NCBI GenBank assembly: GCA_001001795.1
Contig: LCLB01000001.1
Span: 8,249 to 43,351 of the forward strand
DNA from: Parcubacteria group bacterium GW2011_GWF1_45_5
Lineage (GTDB): Bacteria; Patescibacteriota; Minisyncoccia; UBA6257; Brennerbacteraceae
Direction of reading: 5' to 3'
Length of the DNA stretch: 35,103 bases
Shown: in pieces, positions 1-8,735 of the stretch
Position numbering within the stretch: position 1 is the stretch's first letter
Layout: every line of letters starts with the position of its first letter
The notes under the pieces: generated by a model
What the model was told of the DNA's origin: nothing
What the model saw: the letters and a program-made list of their open reading frames with translations, nothing else
Databases searched by the model: none
Program-made: the position numbers and the translations under genes

Positions 1-1
1 C

Positions 2-529
2 GTGAAGGGAAGCTTTGCCGTAGCGATGCGTGCAATACGGAACGTGGTGAACTTGGATGCGAGTATCGTCACCAACATCGTGGTGTGTTCAGAAAATTTC
101 CGTTTCCTCAAACAATATATCGATGTTCTTGTACAGGCACGGGTGAGCAAGACTATTTTCCTGTTCATTGTGCCCGAAGGGAATGCGTTGCGTAACTCGT
201 CTTTAATCCCGGCGCTTCCGGAAGTTATCCCGTACGTACAGGATGCCGTTGATTATGCCAATATAAAAGGTGTTTACCCTGCGCTAACTTTTTTCCCTTT
301 TTGTGCGCTTGATCCGTATTATATTTCGTATGCGGCGGAAGCATATATGCCGGACCGGTTTAAAGATCCCGAGGCGTTTTCCGCGCGGAGGCATAGGCCA
401 CCGCAGTGTCTCCGGTGCGCGTGTTATCGATTATGCCCCGGGGTCTGGGAAGCGTATTATACACTCCATAGTTTTTGTTTTAAGCCTTTCCCGGTACGCC
501 GCCGTAGTGTGGGATCTCGTCACAAGTAG
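2..529 (+). CDS. Radical SAM protein, C-terminal part only (5' end outside the window)
   Basis: Aligns by eye along its length with the C-terminal ~60% of ORF 686-1570 (VKGSF..A..AI.N, VVCSENF.FLK.YI, FFPFC.L, CxxCxxxxxCPGVWE.YY). The frame runs to the window edge. Confidence 0.8.
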   Translation: MKGSFAVAMRAIRNVVNLDASIVTNIVVCSENFRFLKQYIDVLVQARVSKTIFLFIVPEGNALRNSSLIPALPEVIPYVQDAVDYANIKGVYPALTFFPFCALDPYYISYAAEAYMPDRFKDPEAFSARRHRPPQCLRCACYRLCPGVWEAYYTLHSFCFKPFPVRRRSVGSRHK

Positions 530-532
530 CCG

Positions 533-652
533 ATGACCGGTAGATTATTGGTTTCTCTGCCACATTTTTTATCCCACGCGGTTCGCGCGCTGACGGAGGG
601 CGGTGGTATATCATGGAATCTCATTTGTTTTCTTAATATTCTTATATTATGA
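533..652 (+). CDS. Possible 39-aa small ORF (MTGRLLVSLPHFLSHAVRALTEGGGISWNLICFLNILIL) between two rSAM genes
   Basis: ATG lies 3 nt after the upstream stop; open to TGA at 650-652; occupies most of the intergenic gap. No homology support. Confidence 0.2.
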   Translation: MTGRLLVSLPHFLSHAVRALTEGGGISWNLICFLNILIL

Positions 653-685
653 TAAACAGTACAGATAGCGGATATTCATACTTTC

Positions 686-1570
686 ATGCGTCATTACAGA
701 CTTTTCCTGACGAGTGTTCGCAATGAGAATTGTTCGTTTTGTTCGGTAAAAGACGATCCGTTTGTCTCCCTTTCTTTTTTGGATGCGGTTACCTTGCTCC
801 GGGAGGCTCGAAGAAAAGGTGCCGATTATTTAAGCATAGACGGAGGAGAGGTAACGATGACGTCCTACTTTACGAAACTGATTCAGCGAAGCGTTTCCCT
901 TGGTTTCAAAAAGATAGTCGTCAATACAAACGGTTTTGGTTTTCGCAATCGTGATTTTACCGAAACCGTTTTGGAAGAAAGGCAGCATATATTGAGGATA
1001 TGCATTTCCTTGTATGGTCATAATAAGCGCGTACATGACAGATTGACTAACGTAAAAGGAAGCTTCGATGCCACGATAAAGGCCATAAAAAACATAACCG
1101 ACATGCGAGGTGATCTTGTTGCCAGTCTGGTCGTATGCTCGGAAAACTTTCCCTTTTTGAAAAAATATATCGGCACTCTGAAACGATTGAAGATAAAAAC
1201 AGTGATTATATCATTTGTTGCAGTTGAGGATGATGTGTTATGGAAGCCGTCATTTGTTCCCGATATAAGAGATACCATTCCGTTTCTTCAAAAGGCAATT
1301 GACTACGCCAATACAAAAAATATAAGCATATCGCTTGTTTTTTTTCCTTTTTGCGTACTGGGTAAATATTACACCGAGTATGCGACCGAGAGGTATGCGG
1401 GCAATCGTTATAAGAATCAAAAAGAGTTTTTTAAAGGAAAACACATTTCGAAACAGTGTTTTGGATGCACCTATTACAATTCATGTCCGGGCGTTTGGGA
1501 AGAATATTATAAATTGCGCGGTTTCAGGTTCAGGCCCGTATCCGCAAGACTTCACGAGTCATCTAATTAA
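686..1570 (+). CDS. Radical SAM-like protein with degenerate cluster motif (RNENCSFC) and GGEV
   Basis: Aligns with the neighbouring rSAM ORFs; has SLYGHNKRVHDRLTNVKGSF, FFPFC and CFGCTYYNSCPGVWEEYY. Confidence 0.82.
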   Translation: MRHYRLFLTSVRNENCSFCSVKDDPFVSLSFLDAVTLLREARRKGADYLSIDGGEVTMTSYFTKLIQRSVSLGFKKIVVNTNGFGFRNRDFTETVLEERQHILRICISLYGHNKRVHDRLTNVKGSFDATIKAIKNITDMRGDLVASLVVCSENFPFLKKYIGTLKRLKIKTVIISFVAVEDDVLWKPSFVPDIRDTIPFLQKAIDYANTKNISISLVFFPFCVLGKYYTEYATERYAGNRYKNQKEFFKGKHISKQCFGCTYYNSCPGVWEEYYKLRGFRFRPVSARLHESSN

Positions 1571-1582
1571 TGAGTATTCATT

Positions 1583-3517
1583 TTGTTTCTAATGGAACGC
1601 ATAGATATAAAAATAGGATTCCAATGCAATAATCGTTGTCTTTTCTGTATTCAGGGAGAGAGGCGGTACAGTGAGCCGGATAAGTCCGAAAAAGAAATAC
1701 GGGATATTCTGCGAAGGATGAGGAAAAACCATAACGGTGTTGTTTTCACCGGTGGAGAGCCGACCATAAGACCGGAGCTTTTGGACCTGGTGCGGTACGC
1801 TAAAGAAATAGGGTACCGGCATATTCAAATCCAAAGCAACGGACGGATGTTCGCGTATCCGGAATATTGTCAGGCGTTGATAAGGGCTGGATGTAACGAA
1901 TTTTCTCCCGCACTTCACGGTTCCACTTCTCGCATACACGACTCTTTGACTCGTGCGCCCGGCAGCTTCAATCAAACAGTTCGGGGTATCCGGAATCTGA
2001 AAGCGCTGGGTCAGCACATTATTACCAACAGCGTTGTCACCAAAATGAATTATAAAGATTTGCCCGCGCTGGCTCGTTTGCTGGTGAGTCTTGGTGTTGA
2101 TCAGTTCCAGTTTGCCTTTATGCATATTAATCCGGTCATAGCGCACGATTCTTCATTGATCCGAAAACTTGTCCCCCGATATCAAGAAGCAGTTCCTTAC
2201 ATGAAGAGAGGTATAGAGATAGGGGGAAAAGCGGGGATAAGGGTTATGGTTGAAGCAACGCCATATTGTTTTATGAAAGGATATGAGAAATATGTGTCCG
2301 AGCAGTATATTCCTTTCTCAAGCGTAGTAGACGGCAAAAAAGAAATAACGGATTACGGTTCATATAGGAAAAATATCGGAAAATCCAAAGGGCCTAAATG
2401 TAGTCAATGTATATATAATGGGGTCTGCGAGGGTCCTTGGGCCGAATATCCCCGTATTTTCGGGTGGTCGGAATTAAAACCCGTATATTCCGATCCAGAA
2501 ATTATATCCAGTACCGGTGCCGTAGACGAAAAGGAAAGCGTAAAACGTGGGAAAGGATCAAAGGAAGACCAATCGTCTTCCGGAAAGGTTTTTCTGGTCA
2601 TGACGGGCTTTTTATGCAACAACGATTGCGTTATGTGCAGCGTGAAACCCAAGGCGTTGCAGTATGTTTCCCGAAGCACAAAAGAGATTATCAAGGACAT
2701 GGAAAGGGGAATAAAGTCCGGCTATGAGAATATTGAATTTACAGGAGGAGAGCCGACAACAAGAGATGATGTATTATTACTGATCAAAAAGGCGAAAAAA
2801 TTGGGATACAGGGATGTCGCGCTCGGAACCAATGCCCGGACGTCGAGTTCTTTGTCGTTTTTGAAGGAATTGCAGAGAAATGGTTTAACCAGGTTGGTAA
2901 CAACAGTATACGGACCGACCCCGAAAGTTCATGATAAGGTGACCCGGGTGCGGGAAAGTTTCAGGCAAACTATTCAAGGTGTTAGAAACTCGCTTCGTTT
3001 AGGGATTATGACAAGCGTTAACACAGTTGTCTTCAATATGACTGTTGGTTCTTTGAGGGACACGGGGCTTTTTCTATTTTCTCTTGGTGTGAGGCATTGG
3101 ACTTTGCTCGATTTGATTCCGGACGGATATGTACACGATCAGTATTCGCTTTTTTCGGTGCACCCAGAAAGTCTACAAAATGCTTTGAAAAGAATAGGTC
3201 CGGTTCTTCCAAAATTCGGGCAGGTTTTATTCATGGACTTCCCTTATTGTTTATTCCCACCCTCATTATTGAAAATGGAAAACTGTCATTTCATTAACGC
3301 GAAAGAGAGAACCGAGATCATTAAACAGGTTGGCTATAATCCAAAGCGTTTTCAAGAAAAATCTAATACCTATTACGATATCCATAAAACCAGGGTTCGG
3401 AAATGCTCGAAATGCGTCTATCGCGACGAATGTGGAGGCGTCTGGGTTCCATTTCCGGATTCATATGGGGAGTCTTTTATTAAACCGTTTATCAGGAGAA
3501 TAGACAGGGATCGATAA
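1583..3517 (+). CDS. Tandem-fused double radical SAM protein
   Basis: Two full sets of motifs: CNNRCLFC...FTGGEPTIRPE...TPYC...CSQCIYNGVCEGPW, then CNNDCVMC...FTGGEPTTRDD...FPYC...CSKCVYRDECGGVW. Confidence 0.93.
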   Translation: MFLMERIDIKIGFQCNNRCLFCIQGERRYSEPDKSEKEIRDILRRMRKNHNGVVFTGGEPTIRPELLDLVRYAKEIGYRHIQIQSNGRMFAYPEYCQALIRAGCNEFSPALHGSTSRIHDSLTRAPGSFNQTVRGIRNLKALGQHIITNSVVTKMNYKDLPALARLLVSLGVDQFQFAFMHINPVIAHDSSLIRKLVPRYQEAVPYMKRGIEIGGKAGIRVMVEATPYCFMKGYEKYVSEQYIPFSSVVDGKKEITDYGSYRKNIGKSKGPKCSQCIYNGVCEGPWAEYPRIFGWSELKPVYSDPEIISSTGAVDEKESVKRGKGSKEDQSSSGKVFLVMTGFLCNNDCVMCSVKPKALQYVSRSTKEIIKDMERGIKSGYENIEFTGGEPTTRDDVLLLIKKAKKLGYRDVALGTNARTSSSLSFLKELQRNGLTRLVTTVYGPTPKVHDKVTRVRESFRQTIQGVRNSLRLGIMTSVNTVVFNMTVGSLRDTGLFLFSLGVRHWTLLDLIPDGYVHDQYSLFSVHPESLQNALKRIGPVLPKFGQVLFMDFPYCLFPPSLLKMENCHFINAKERTEIIKQVGYNPKRFQEKSNTYYDIHKTRVRKCSKCVYRDECGGVWVPFPDSYGESFIKPFIRRIDRDR

Positions 3518-3545
3518 GGATATATGATTAAGGTGTACAGTACAT

Positions 3546-4430
3546 ATGAGTGGTATCAGAAAAAAGATTAAAAATAAAGAAACGAGCCCATACGTTTACG
3601 TTGGGTATGCTTGCAACAATAATTGCATATTTTGCAGTGAGGCCGATGAATATCTTTCTGGGTTGAAGGAAAAGTCCATTGCGGAAATCAGAAAAGAACT
3701 CCGGATAATAAGAAAAAAATATGATTTCGTAAGCATCATGGGCAGGGAGCCGACAGTGAGAAAGGATATTCTAGAAATCATAAGATTTGCCCGGAGCCTT
3801 AAGTTCAGACAGGTGGGGTTGACAACGAATGGTCGTATGTTCTCTATCTCGTCTTTCACGAAAGCGGTTCTCGCTACGGGTATCAATCAAATCGGGGTTT
3901 CTCTTTCCGGGGCATCGGCCCGTATCCATGATCGCCAGACACTTGTCCCGGGAAGTTTTAAACAAACAATCGCCGGCATCAAAAGCATCATCAGATACAA
4001 AGGAAAAAACACAAGCCTTCTTGTTAACCTTCCAATGAACAGGTTGAATTATCGTAATCTTGGCGCGGAGCTGGAGCTATTAACCGGTTTAAGAGTCCGA
4101 GAGATAAATATTCTAAATATTTCCCCATTAAGCACGCGTTCTGCCACCAAAAAGCTGATTATGCCGATGCCCCGGCTTGGCGCTTACGTTTTTAATGTTT
4201 TAAAAAGAGGTGGTTTTTTGAACAAAACAGATTTGAGGGTTTTGTTGGTCGAATTTCCTCCGTGCAGTTTGCCGAAAGAGGCGCAGGTATATTCTTTTCC
4301 TTGCCTGGAGAAAAACAACGACAAAGTCAGAATCTCTCTTTGCAGACAATGTTCTTATAAAATTAAATGTGACGGAATCCTGAATTCATATCTTCGTTTG
4401 TATGGCGATAATGAGTTTATCCTGGAATAA
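3546..4430 (+). CDS. Radical SAM protein with GREP variant
   Basis: CNNNCIFC cluster motif; MGREPTVRKD at the GGEP position; SLSGASARIHD...GSFKQT; FPPC; CRQCSYKIKCDG. Confidence 0.88.
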   Translation: MSGIRKKIKNKETSPYVYVGYACNNNCIFCSEADEYLSGLKEKSIAEIRKELRIIRKKYDFVSIMGREPTVRKDILEIIRFARSLKFRQVGLTTNGRMFSISSFTKAVLATGINQIGVSLSGASARIHDRQTLVPGSFKQTIAGIKSIIRYKGKNTSLLVNLPMNRLNYRNLGAELELLTGLRVREINILNISPLSTRSATKKLIMPMPRLGAYVFNVLKRGGFLNKTDLRVLLVEFPPCSLPKEAQVYSFPCLEKNNDKVRISLCRQCSYKIKCDGILNSYLRLYGDNEFILE

Positions 4431-4431
4431 A

Positions 4432-4572
4432 ATGAACACCGGAGCTTTAACCATATCTCGAAATAGGATATTGGATTTAGTTTACGAACCTCTCAAAAAA
4501 CCGGGCACTCTTTCCGGAATTCCTCGGTGGTTGTCGAAGAGATGTCCTTACACGATCCTTTATAATTTATAA
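4432..4572 (+). CDS. Possible 46-aa small ORF (MNTGALTISRNRILDLVYEPLKKPGTLSGIPRWLSKRCPYTILYNL)
   Basis: ATG 1 nt after the stop of the preceding rSAM gene; fills the 150-nt gap to the next rSAM gene. Below the ORF-track size cutoff; no homology support. Confidence 0.25.
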   Translation: MNTGALTISRNRILDLVYEPLKKPGTLSGIPRWLSKRCPYTILYNL

Positions 4573-4581
4573 TATCTTGAT

Positions 4582-5598
4582 ATGAAAAGAGCCGAAAACA
4601 ATCAGGGTGTTGCCCCAGGCGGGAGCGTTGTGACGCACGAGGCACATGCGTATATCCAACTGAACACTACTTGTAATCAAAAATGTTTATTTTGTAACAG
4701 ACCACCCATGGATCCGACGAAGGTCGTTAAGTGGTGTATTCCAAAATCGAAGGACGTCATGAAGGCAATCAAGGATAAGTTAAGGGATCCCGCGATGAAA
4801 AGAATTATCTTTACTGGCGGAGAACCTCTTTTATATCCCGACATTTCTAAAGTTATCCGTTTTGCGAAGAAGTGCGGTTTTATGGTCGAAATTCAAACAA
4901 ATGGTACGTTGTTGGACAGACAGATGATATCTACCTTGAAAGACGCCGGACTGGACATTATTAACTTCGGGTTGCACAGTCATAAGAAGAATGTCAGCAG
5001 CCAGTTGCGGGGTGTCCGGTTTGGCTTTGAAACCATTATAAAAAACCTCCGGCTTGCCGATAAAAACGGTTTTAAAATCCATATCATTCATGTCATTAAT
5101 TCGTTCAATTATAAAGACCTTCCCGGGTTTATTGATTTTATGCACAAGTTGCGTCTTCATAATCTTTGGTTGAATCTTAGTCTGGTTGTTCCGGAGGGCT
5201 GGGCATGGGAGAATAAACGAGTCATTCCCAGGGCGCGGGATATTAAGCCGTTTTTGCAAAAAGCGATGAAAAAATGTTCGACTTACGGAATTCGTTTTGA
5301 TGTTTCGGAAATCGTACCGTTGTGTATCGTTGACGGCTTTGAAAACCATGCCATTTCAACTTTATTCAAGATATCCCAATTTAAAATAGTGGATGATTAT
5401 CTTTCCGGGGTGCGGGGTCTCGATTTTTCCAAACCGTCTTCTTTACAGGCCGCAAAAGCTCCACAGTGCAAAAAGTGTACCATGAATGCGATATGCGCAG
5501 GATTCTACCCACGGCTTAAGGAACTCTACGGTGTAAGAGACTTTATCCCGCGTACAGATGATCCTTTACCGGTTTATAAGAAGCTACGCCTTATATGA
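4582..5598 (+). CDS. Radical SAM protein
   Basis: CNQKCLFC; FTGGEPLLYPD; HVINSFNYKDLPGF; VPLC; CKKCTMNAICAGF. Confidence 0.92.
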   Translation: MKRAENNQGVAPGGSVVTHEAHAYIQLNTTCNQKCLFCNRPPMDPTKVVKWCIPKSKDVMKAIKDKLRDPAMKRIIFTGGEPLLYPDISKVIRFAKKCGFMVEIQTNGTLLDRQMISTLKDAGLDIINFGLHSHKKNVSSQLRGVRFGFETIIKNLRLADKNGFKIHIIHVINSFNYKDLPGFIDFMHKLRLHNLWLNLSLVVPEGWAWENKRVIPRARDIKPFLQKAMKKCSTYGIRFDVSEIVPLCIVDGFENHAISTLFKISQFKIVDDYLSGVRGLDFSKPSSLQAAKAPQCKKCTMNAICAGFYPRLKELYGVRDFIPRTDDPLPVYKKLRLI

Positions 5599-6500
5599 TG
5601 AATGAAAAAGAACTGTCCAAAGCGGCAAGAATTGTTCCTCAAACCAATTTTGTTTTGTCGGAATTCATGGCGATGTTGGTCGGTGAAAAACCGGCCATAG
5701 TGACAAGTTTTCAGAATAGAGGAGAGGATAGCTTCATAAAGACCAATTTTCCAGGTTTATTTATGGCCATAGGAAATGGATCCTGGTACATAAAGGAACC
5801 GATTTTAGCCATATCCAGGAATAAAGAATTCGCCCGACAGGCAGCCGACTATCTTAATGTAGTCTCAATAGAGGCGCAAGGGAGGGTTCTGGGCTACCCG
5901 AATTGTTGCAGCAAGCGGCATGCTGATTTTTGTCGCGATGGCAAGGCGCTTGATTCGTCTTTTATTGTCTTCGAAACACACCGAAGTTCAGAGAAACATA
6001 ATTACCTGTTGAATAATCTTTTCAATTTTTACAGTAGGCTCGGGATGGACCAGGGGAGGTTTGATGATTTTATCCGATATGGTAAAGTCAATGAAAGAAT
6101 TTTAGGATTTTATGCCTTCCACCTGGAGTATATTTCTCATATACCTTGCCGTTACGACTGTCCCAAAAGTGTAAAAATCGGAAAAAGGATAGAGTCAATT
6201 TTGAGAAAATATGCCCCCGTGATGGAGAACAACATAAAATATTCCCTTGCGAAACCGGTATTATTCTTCAACCTTTTTAATCTGGTTGTGTTCGATGGTT
6301 ACTGCGAAGGCGACACCTTGTTTTATAGTAAGGTGGCGCCCCCTTATTTTCCTTCAGCCAGTACTTTGGTAGCGCTCCTTAAAGAAGGCAACAGAATTGT
6401 TGTTTCCGACCGCAGAATCTCGATATACAACGGGAACAAAAAACTATTTTCCTATAAAAAAAAGAGTATAAGAGACGGTTTTATCATCGATTTCAAATGA
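5595..6500 (+). CDS. Uncharacterised protein with GYPNCCSKRHADFC motif (loosely like DUF483-type proteins)
   Basis: ATGA overlap with the upstream rSAM stop; conserved-looking LGYPNCC segment. Family assignment is from memory and weak. Confidence 0.7.
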   Translation: MMNEKELSKAARIVPQTNFVLSEFMAMLVGEKPAIVTSFQNRGEDSFIKTNFPGLFMAIGNGSWYIKEPILAISRNKEFARQAADYLNVVSIEAQGRVLGYPNCCSKRHADFCRDGKALDSSFIVFETHRSSEKHNYLLNNLFNFYSRLGMDQGRFDDFIRYGKVNERILGFYAFHLEYISHIPCRYDCPKSVKIGKRIESILRKYAPVMENNIKYSLAKPVLFFNLFNLVVFDGYCEGDTLFYSKVAPPYFPSASTLVALLKEGNRIVVSDRRISIYNGNKKLFSYKKKSIRDGFIIDFK

Positions 6501-7762
6501 TTCCTTCGGGACAGAATCTTACATTAGATCAATCCAAGAATAAAATGAAAACAACCGACATATTTAAAGGCAAAGAGATCGAAGCATCTTCTCATGATTC
6601 CGTGCGCCATCCGGAGATGCTCTATATCAGCATAGACGAGCAATGCAATCAGAACTGTGCCTTTTGCGTGGTAAAAGGGGGTAACGAAGGGAAGTTCGGT
6701 TCAATGAGCACCAGCGCAGTGAAAAAGATGATCAGGGCATTTATTGGTTCAGGAGGAAGGCATATTATCTTTACCGGAGGGGAACCTACGTTGCGCAACG
6801 ACCTCCCCGGAATCATAGCGTACGCTGAAAAATTTGCAGGATTATACTCGATCGCCATTATTACCAATGGCACGCGTCTTTCCGATAAGCAGTACGGCAA
6901 AGACCTTCTTGCCGCTGATAAGAAGAACAAGCTCGGCATTTGTGTTTCCTTGCATTCCCACAAAGAAAGAATCAGCGAGTCGCTTACGCATTCTTTCGGA
7001 ACTTTCAAAAAAACAATGAGGGGGATCGAATATTTCGTGAATCACGGGAAGAACCTTTCGATATATCATGTAATCACCTCCCGGAATTACAAGGATCTTC
7101 CGGGATTCGTGAAGTTTTTAAATAAAACATATCCCAGGATAAAGGATGTTACCTTCGCATATCCGTTCCCTCAAGGGAATGCCCTGTTGAATGACTGGAT
7201 TTACGTAAAATTCAGCGCTTTGAAACCATATTTTTTAAGAACCCTTTCCTTTTTGGAAAAAGAGAAATACAACGTAAGCATAGCAAGCTGTGGACAGTTC
7301 CCTCTATGCATTCTGCCCGGATTCGAAGAAAAAGTGCTCCAGCCACTATCTGAGAGCGAGGAGAATGTCTCCGGTGTGGTTGGGGAAAAATCTTTTCATG
7401 AGTTCGAAATGTCATCCTCGGAATGGATTGATCAATATAAAATAGGAGGGAAAGGATGCCGTAATTGTATATTAAACAGGTACTGTCAAGGGTTTTGGAA
7501 AAAGTACGTCGATTTGTTTAGTTTTAACGGTATGCGACCGGTTACAATTTCTAATTTCAAGGGAAACAAAATAAGGGCACCATTAACTAGTGGAAAACAA
7601 ATGCAGGAGATGATCAATAGAATAAAAACAACCAAGATGAATCTTATTCTGCTTGCGCATGTTGACGATGATTATTTGAAAGGACTTTTGGAGTTCTTGA
7701 GAACAAAAAAGGTGTTTGCGGTGGTCGTACATAAGAAACGTATTTTATACCCTTTATCTTAA
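6497..7762 (+). CDS. Radical SAM protein with ~70-aa C-terminal extension
   Basis: CNQNCAFC; FTGGEPTLRND; HVITSRNYKDLPGF; FPLC; CRNCILNRYCQGFW; extra C-terminal tail relative to its paralogues. Confidence 0.92.
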   Translation: MIPSGQNLTLDQSKNKMKTTDIFKGKEIEASSHDSVRHPEMLYISIDEQCNQNCAFCVVKGGNEGKFGSMSTSAVKKMIRAFIGSGGRHIIFTGGEPTLRNDLPGIIAYAEKFAGLYSIAIITNGTRLSDKQYGKDLLAADKKNKLGICVSLHSHKERISESLTHSFGTFKKTMRGIEYFVNHGKNLSIYHVITSRNYKDLPGFVKFLNKTYPRIKDVTFAYPFPQGNALLNDWIYVKFSALKPYFLRTLSFLEKEKYNVSIASCGQFPLCILPGFEEKVLQPLSESEENVSGVVGEKSFHEFEMSSSEWIDQYKIGGKGCRNCILNRYCQGFWKKYVDLFSFNGMRPVTISNFKGNKIRAPLTSGKQMQEMINRIKTTKMNLILLAHVDDDYLKGLLEFLRTKKVFAVVVHKKRILYPLS

Positions 7763-7796
7763 GTATTTTTAGTCAAGGCGGTGGCATAAGCGTCAT

Positions 7797-8735
7797 ATGA
7801 AACAAATAAAAAAAACAGTCATTTTTTTCAGTTATACATGCAACAACAGATGCGTTTTTTGCATTAATTACAATAAAAGGAAGATTGCCGCGCCGTCTTA
7901 CACAGATGTTAAAAAGGATATATTGAATGCAAAAAGGAGAGGAAGCACGTATCTGGAACTCATCGGAGGGGAACCGACCATAGATCCCAATATCTTGGGG
8001 CTTATTCTGTTTGCCAAAAGAATGAAGTTCGAGACCGTTATGATGGCGACAAACGGCAGGATGTTCGCCTATAAAGATTTTACCGAAAAGATTTTACGCG
8101 TGGGCCTTAATAGCATTATTTTCTCTATTCATGGTCATACGGCAACGCTGCATGACTCATTGACCGGGGTGCAGGGGAGTTTTGCGCAATTGAATCAGGG
8201 GGTAAAAAATGTCCAAAAGATCTCCAAGAAACTTCACCTACAGGTAATGCTCGGGACAAATACAACCATTGTGAGGCAAAACTATAAACTTTTACCACGA
8301 ATCGGAGCCTATATAAAAAAAATCGGTCTTTATAACGCAGAGTTCATTTTCGTTGATCCAACGTACGGTGGGGCGCATGATGATTTCCGTACCCTTGTGC
8401 CCAAGATTTCGGAGATTGCGCCATACGCTCATGCATGCTTGGATATTGGAAAGAAATACAAGATTCAGCACTGGCATATCCGGTATGTTCCCTTGTGTTA
8501 CTTTCAGAATTATCTTGACCAAATCAGTGAATTGAATGAAATAAATGTTTATAGTAATGTCGAGCACATTGCCCCTGACTTTTACAATTCACATGCTCTC
8601 GAAGGAAGGAAATTAGTAGGGAGGGCGCGTCCTTCGAAATGTAAAGGGTGCGGACTTTATGCGATGTGTGAGGGGATATGGAAAGAATATCTTCGCCATT
8701 ATGGCGATTCTGAATTAATCCCTCAAAAGGCATGA
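7797..8735 (+). CDS. Radical SAM protein
   Basis: CNNRCVFC; LIGGEPTIDPN; SIHGHTATLHDSLTGVQGSF; VPLC; CKGCGLYAMCEGIWKEYL. Confidence 0.93.
   Translation: MKQIKKTVIFFSYTCNNRCVFCINYNKRKIAAPSYTDVKKDILNAKRRGSTYLELIGGEPTIDPNILGLILFAKRMKFETVMMATNGRMFAYKDFTEKILRVGLNSIIFSIHGHTATLHDSLTGVQGSFAQLNQGVKNVQKISKKLHLQVMLGTNTTIVRQNYKLLPRIGAYIKKIGLYNAEFIFVDPTYGGAHDDFRTLVPKISEIAPYAHACLDIGKKYKIQHWHIRYVPLCYFQNYLDQISELNEINVYSNVEHIAPDFYNSHALEGRKLVGRARPSKCKGCGLYAMCEGIWKEYLRHYGDSELIPQKA

Noticed and set aside
2-1570. Idea that 2-529 and 686-1570 are two pieces of one frameshifted gene
   Set aside because: They are homologous to each other over the same C-terminal region, so they are tandem paralogues, not fragments of one gene.
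1589-2146. 185-aa minus-strand ORF
   Set aside because: Antisense to the double rSAM gene; no recognisable motifs.
4831-5349. 172-aa minus-strand ORF
   Set aside because: Antisense to an intact rSAM gene; no motifs.
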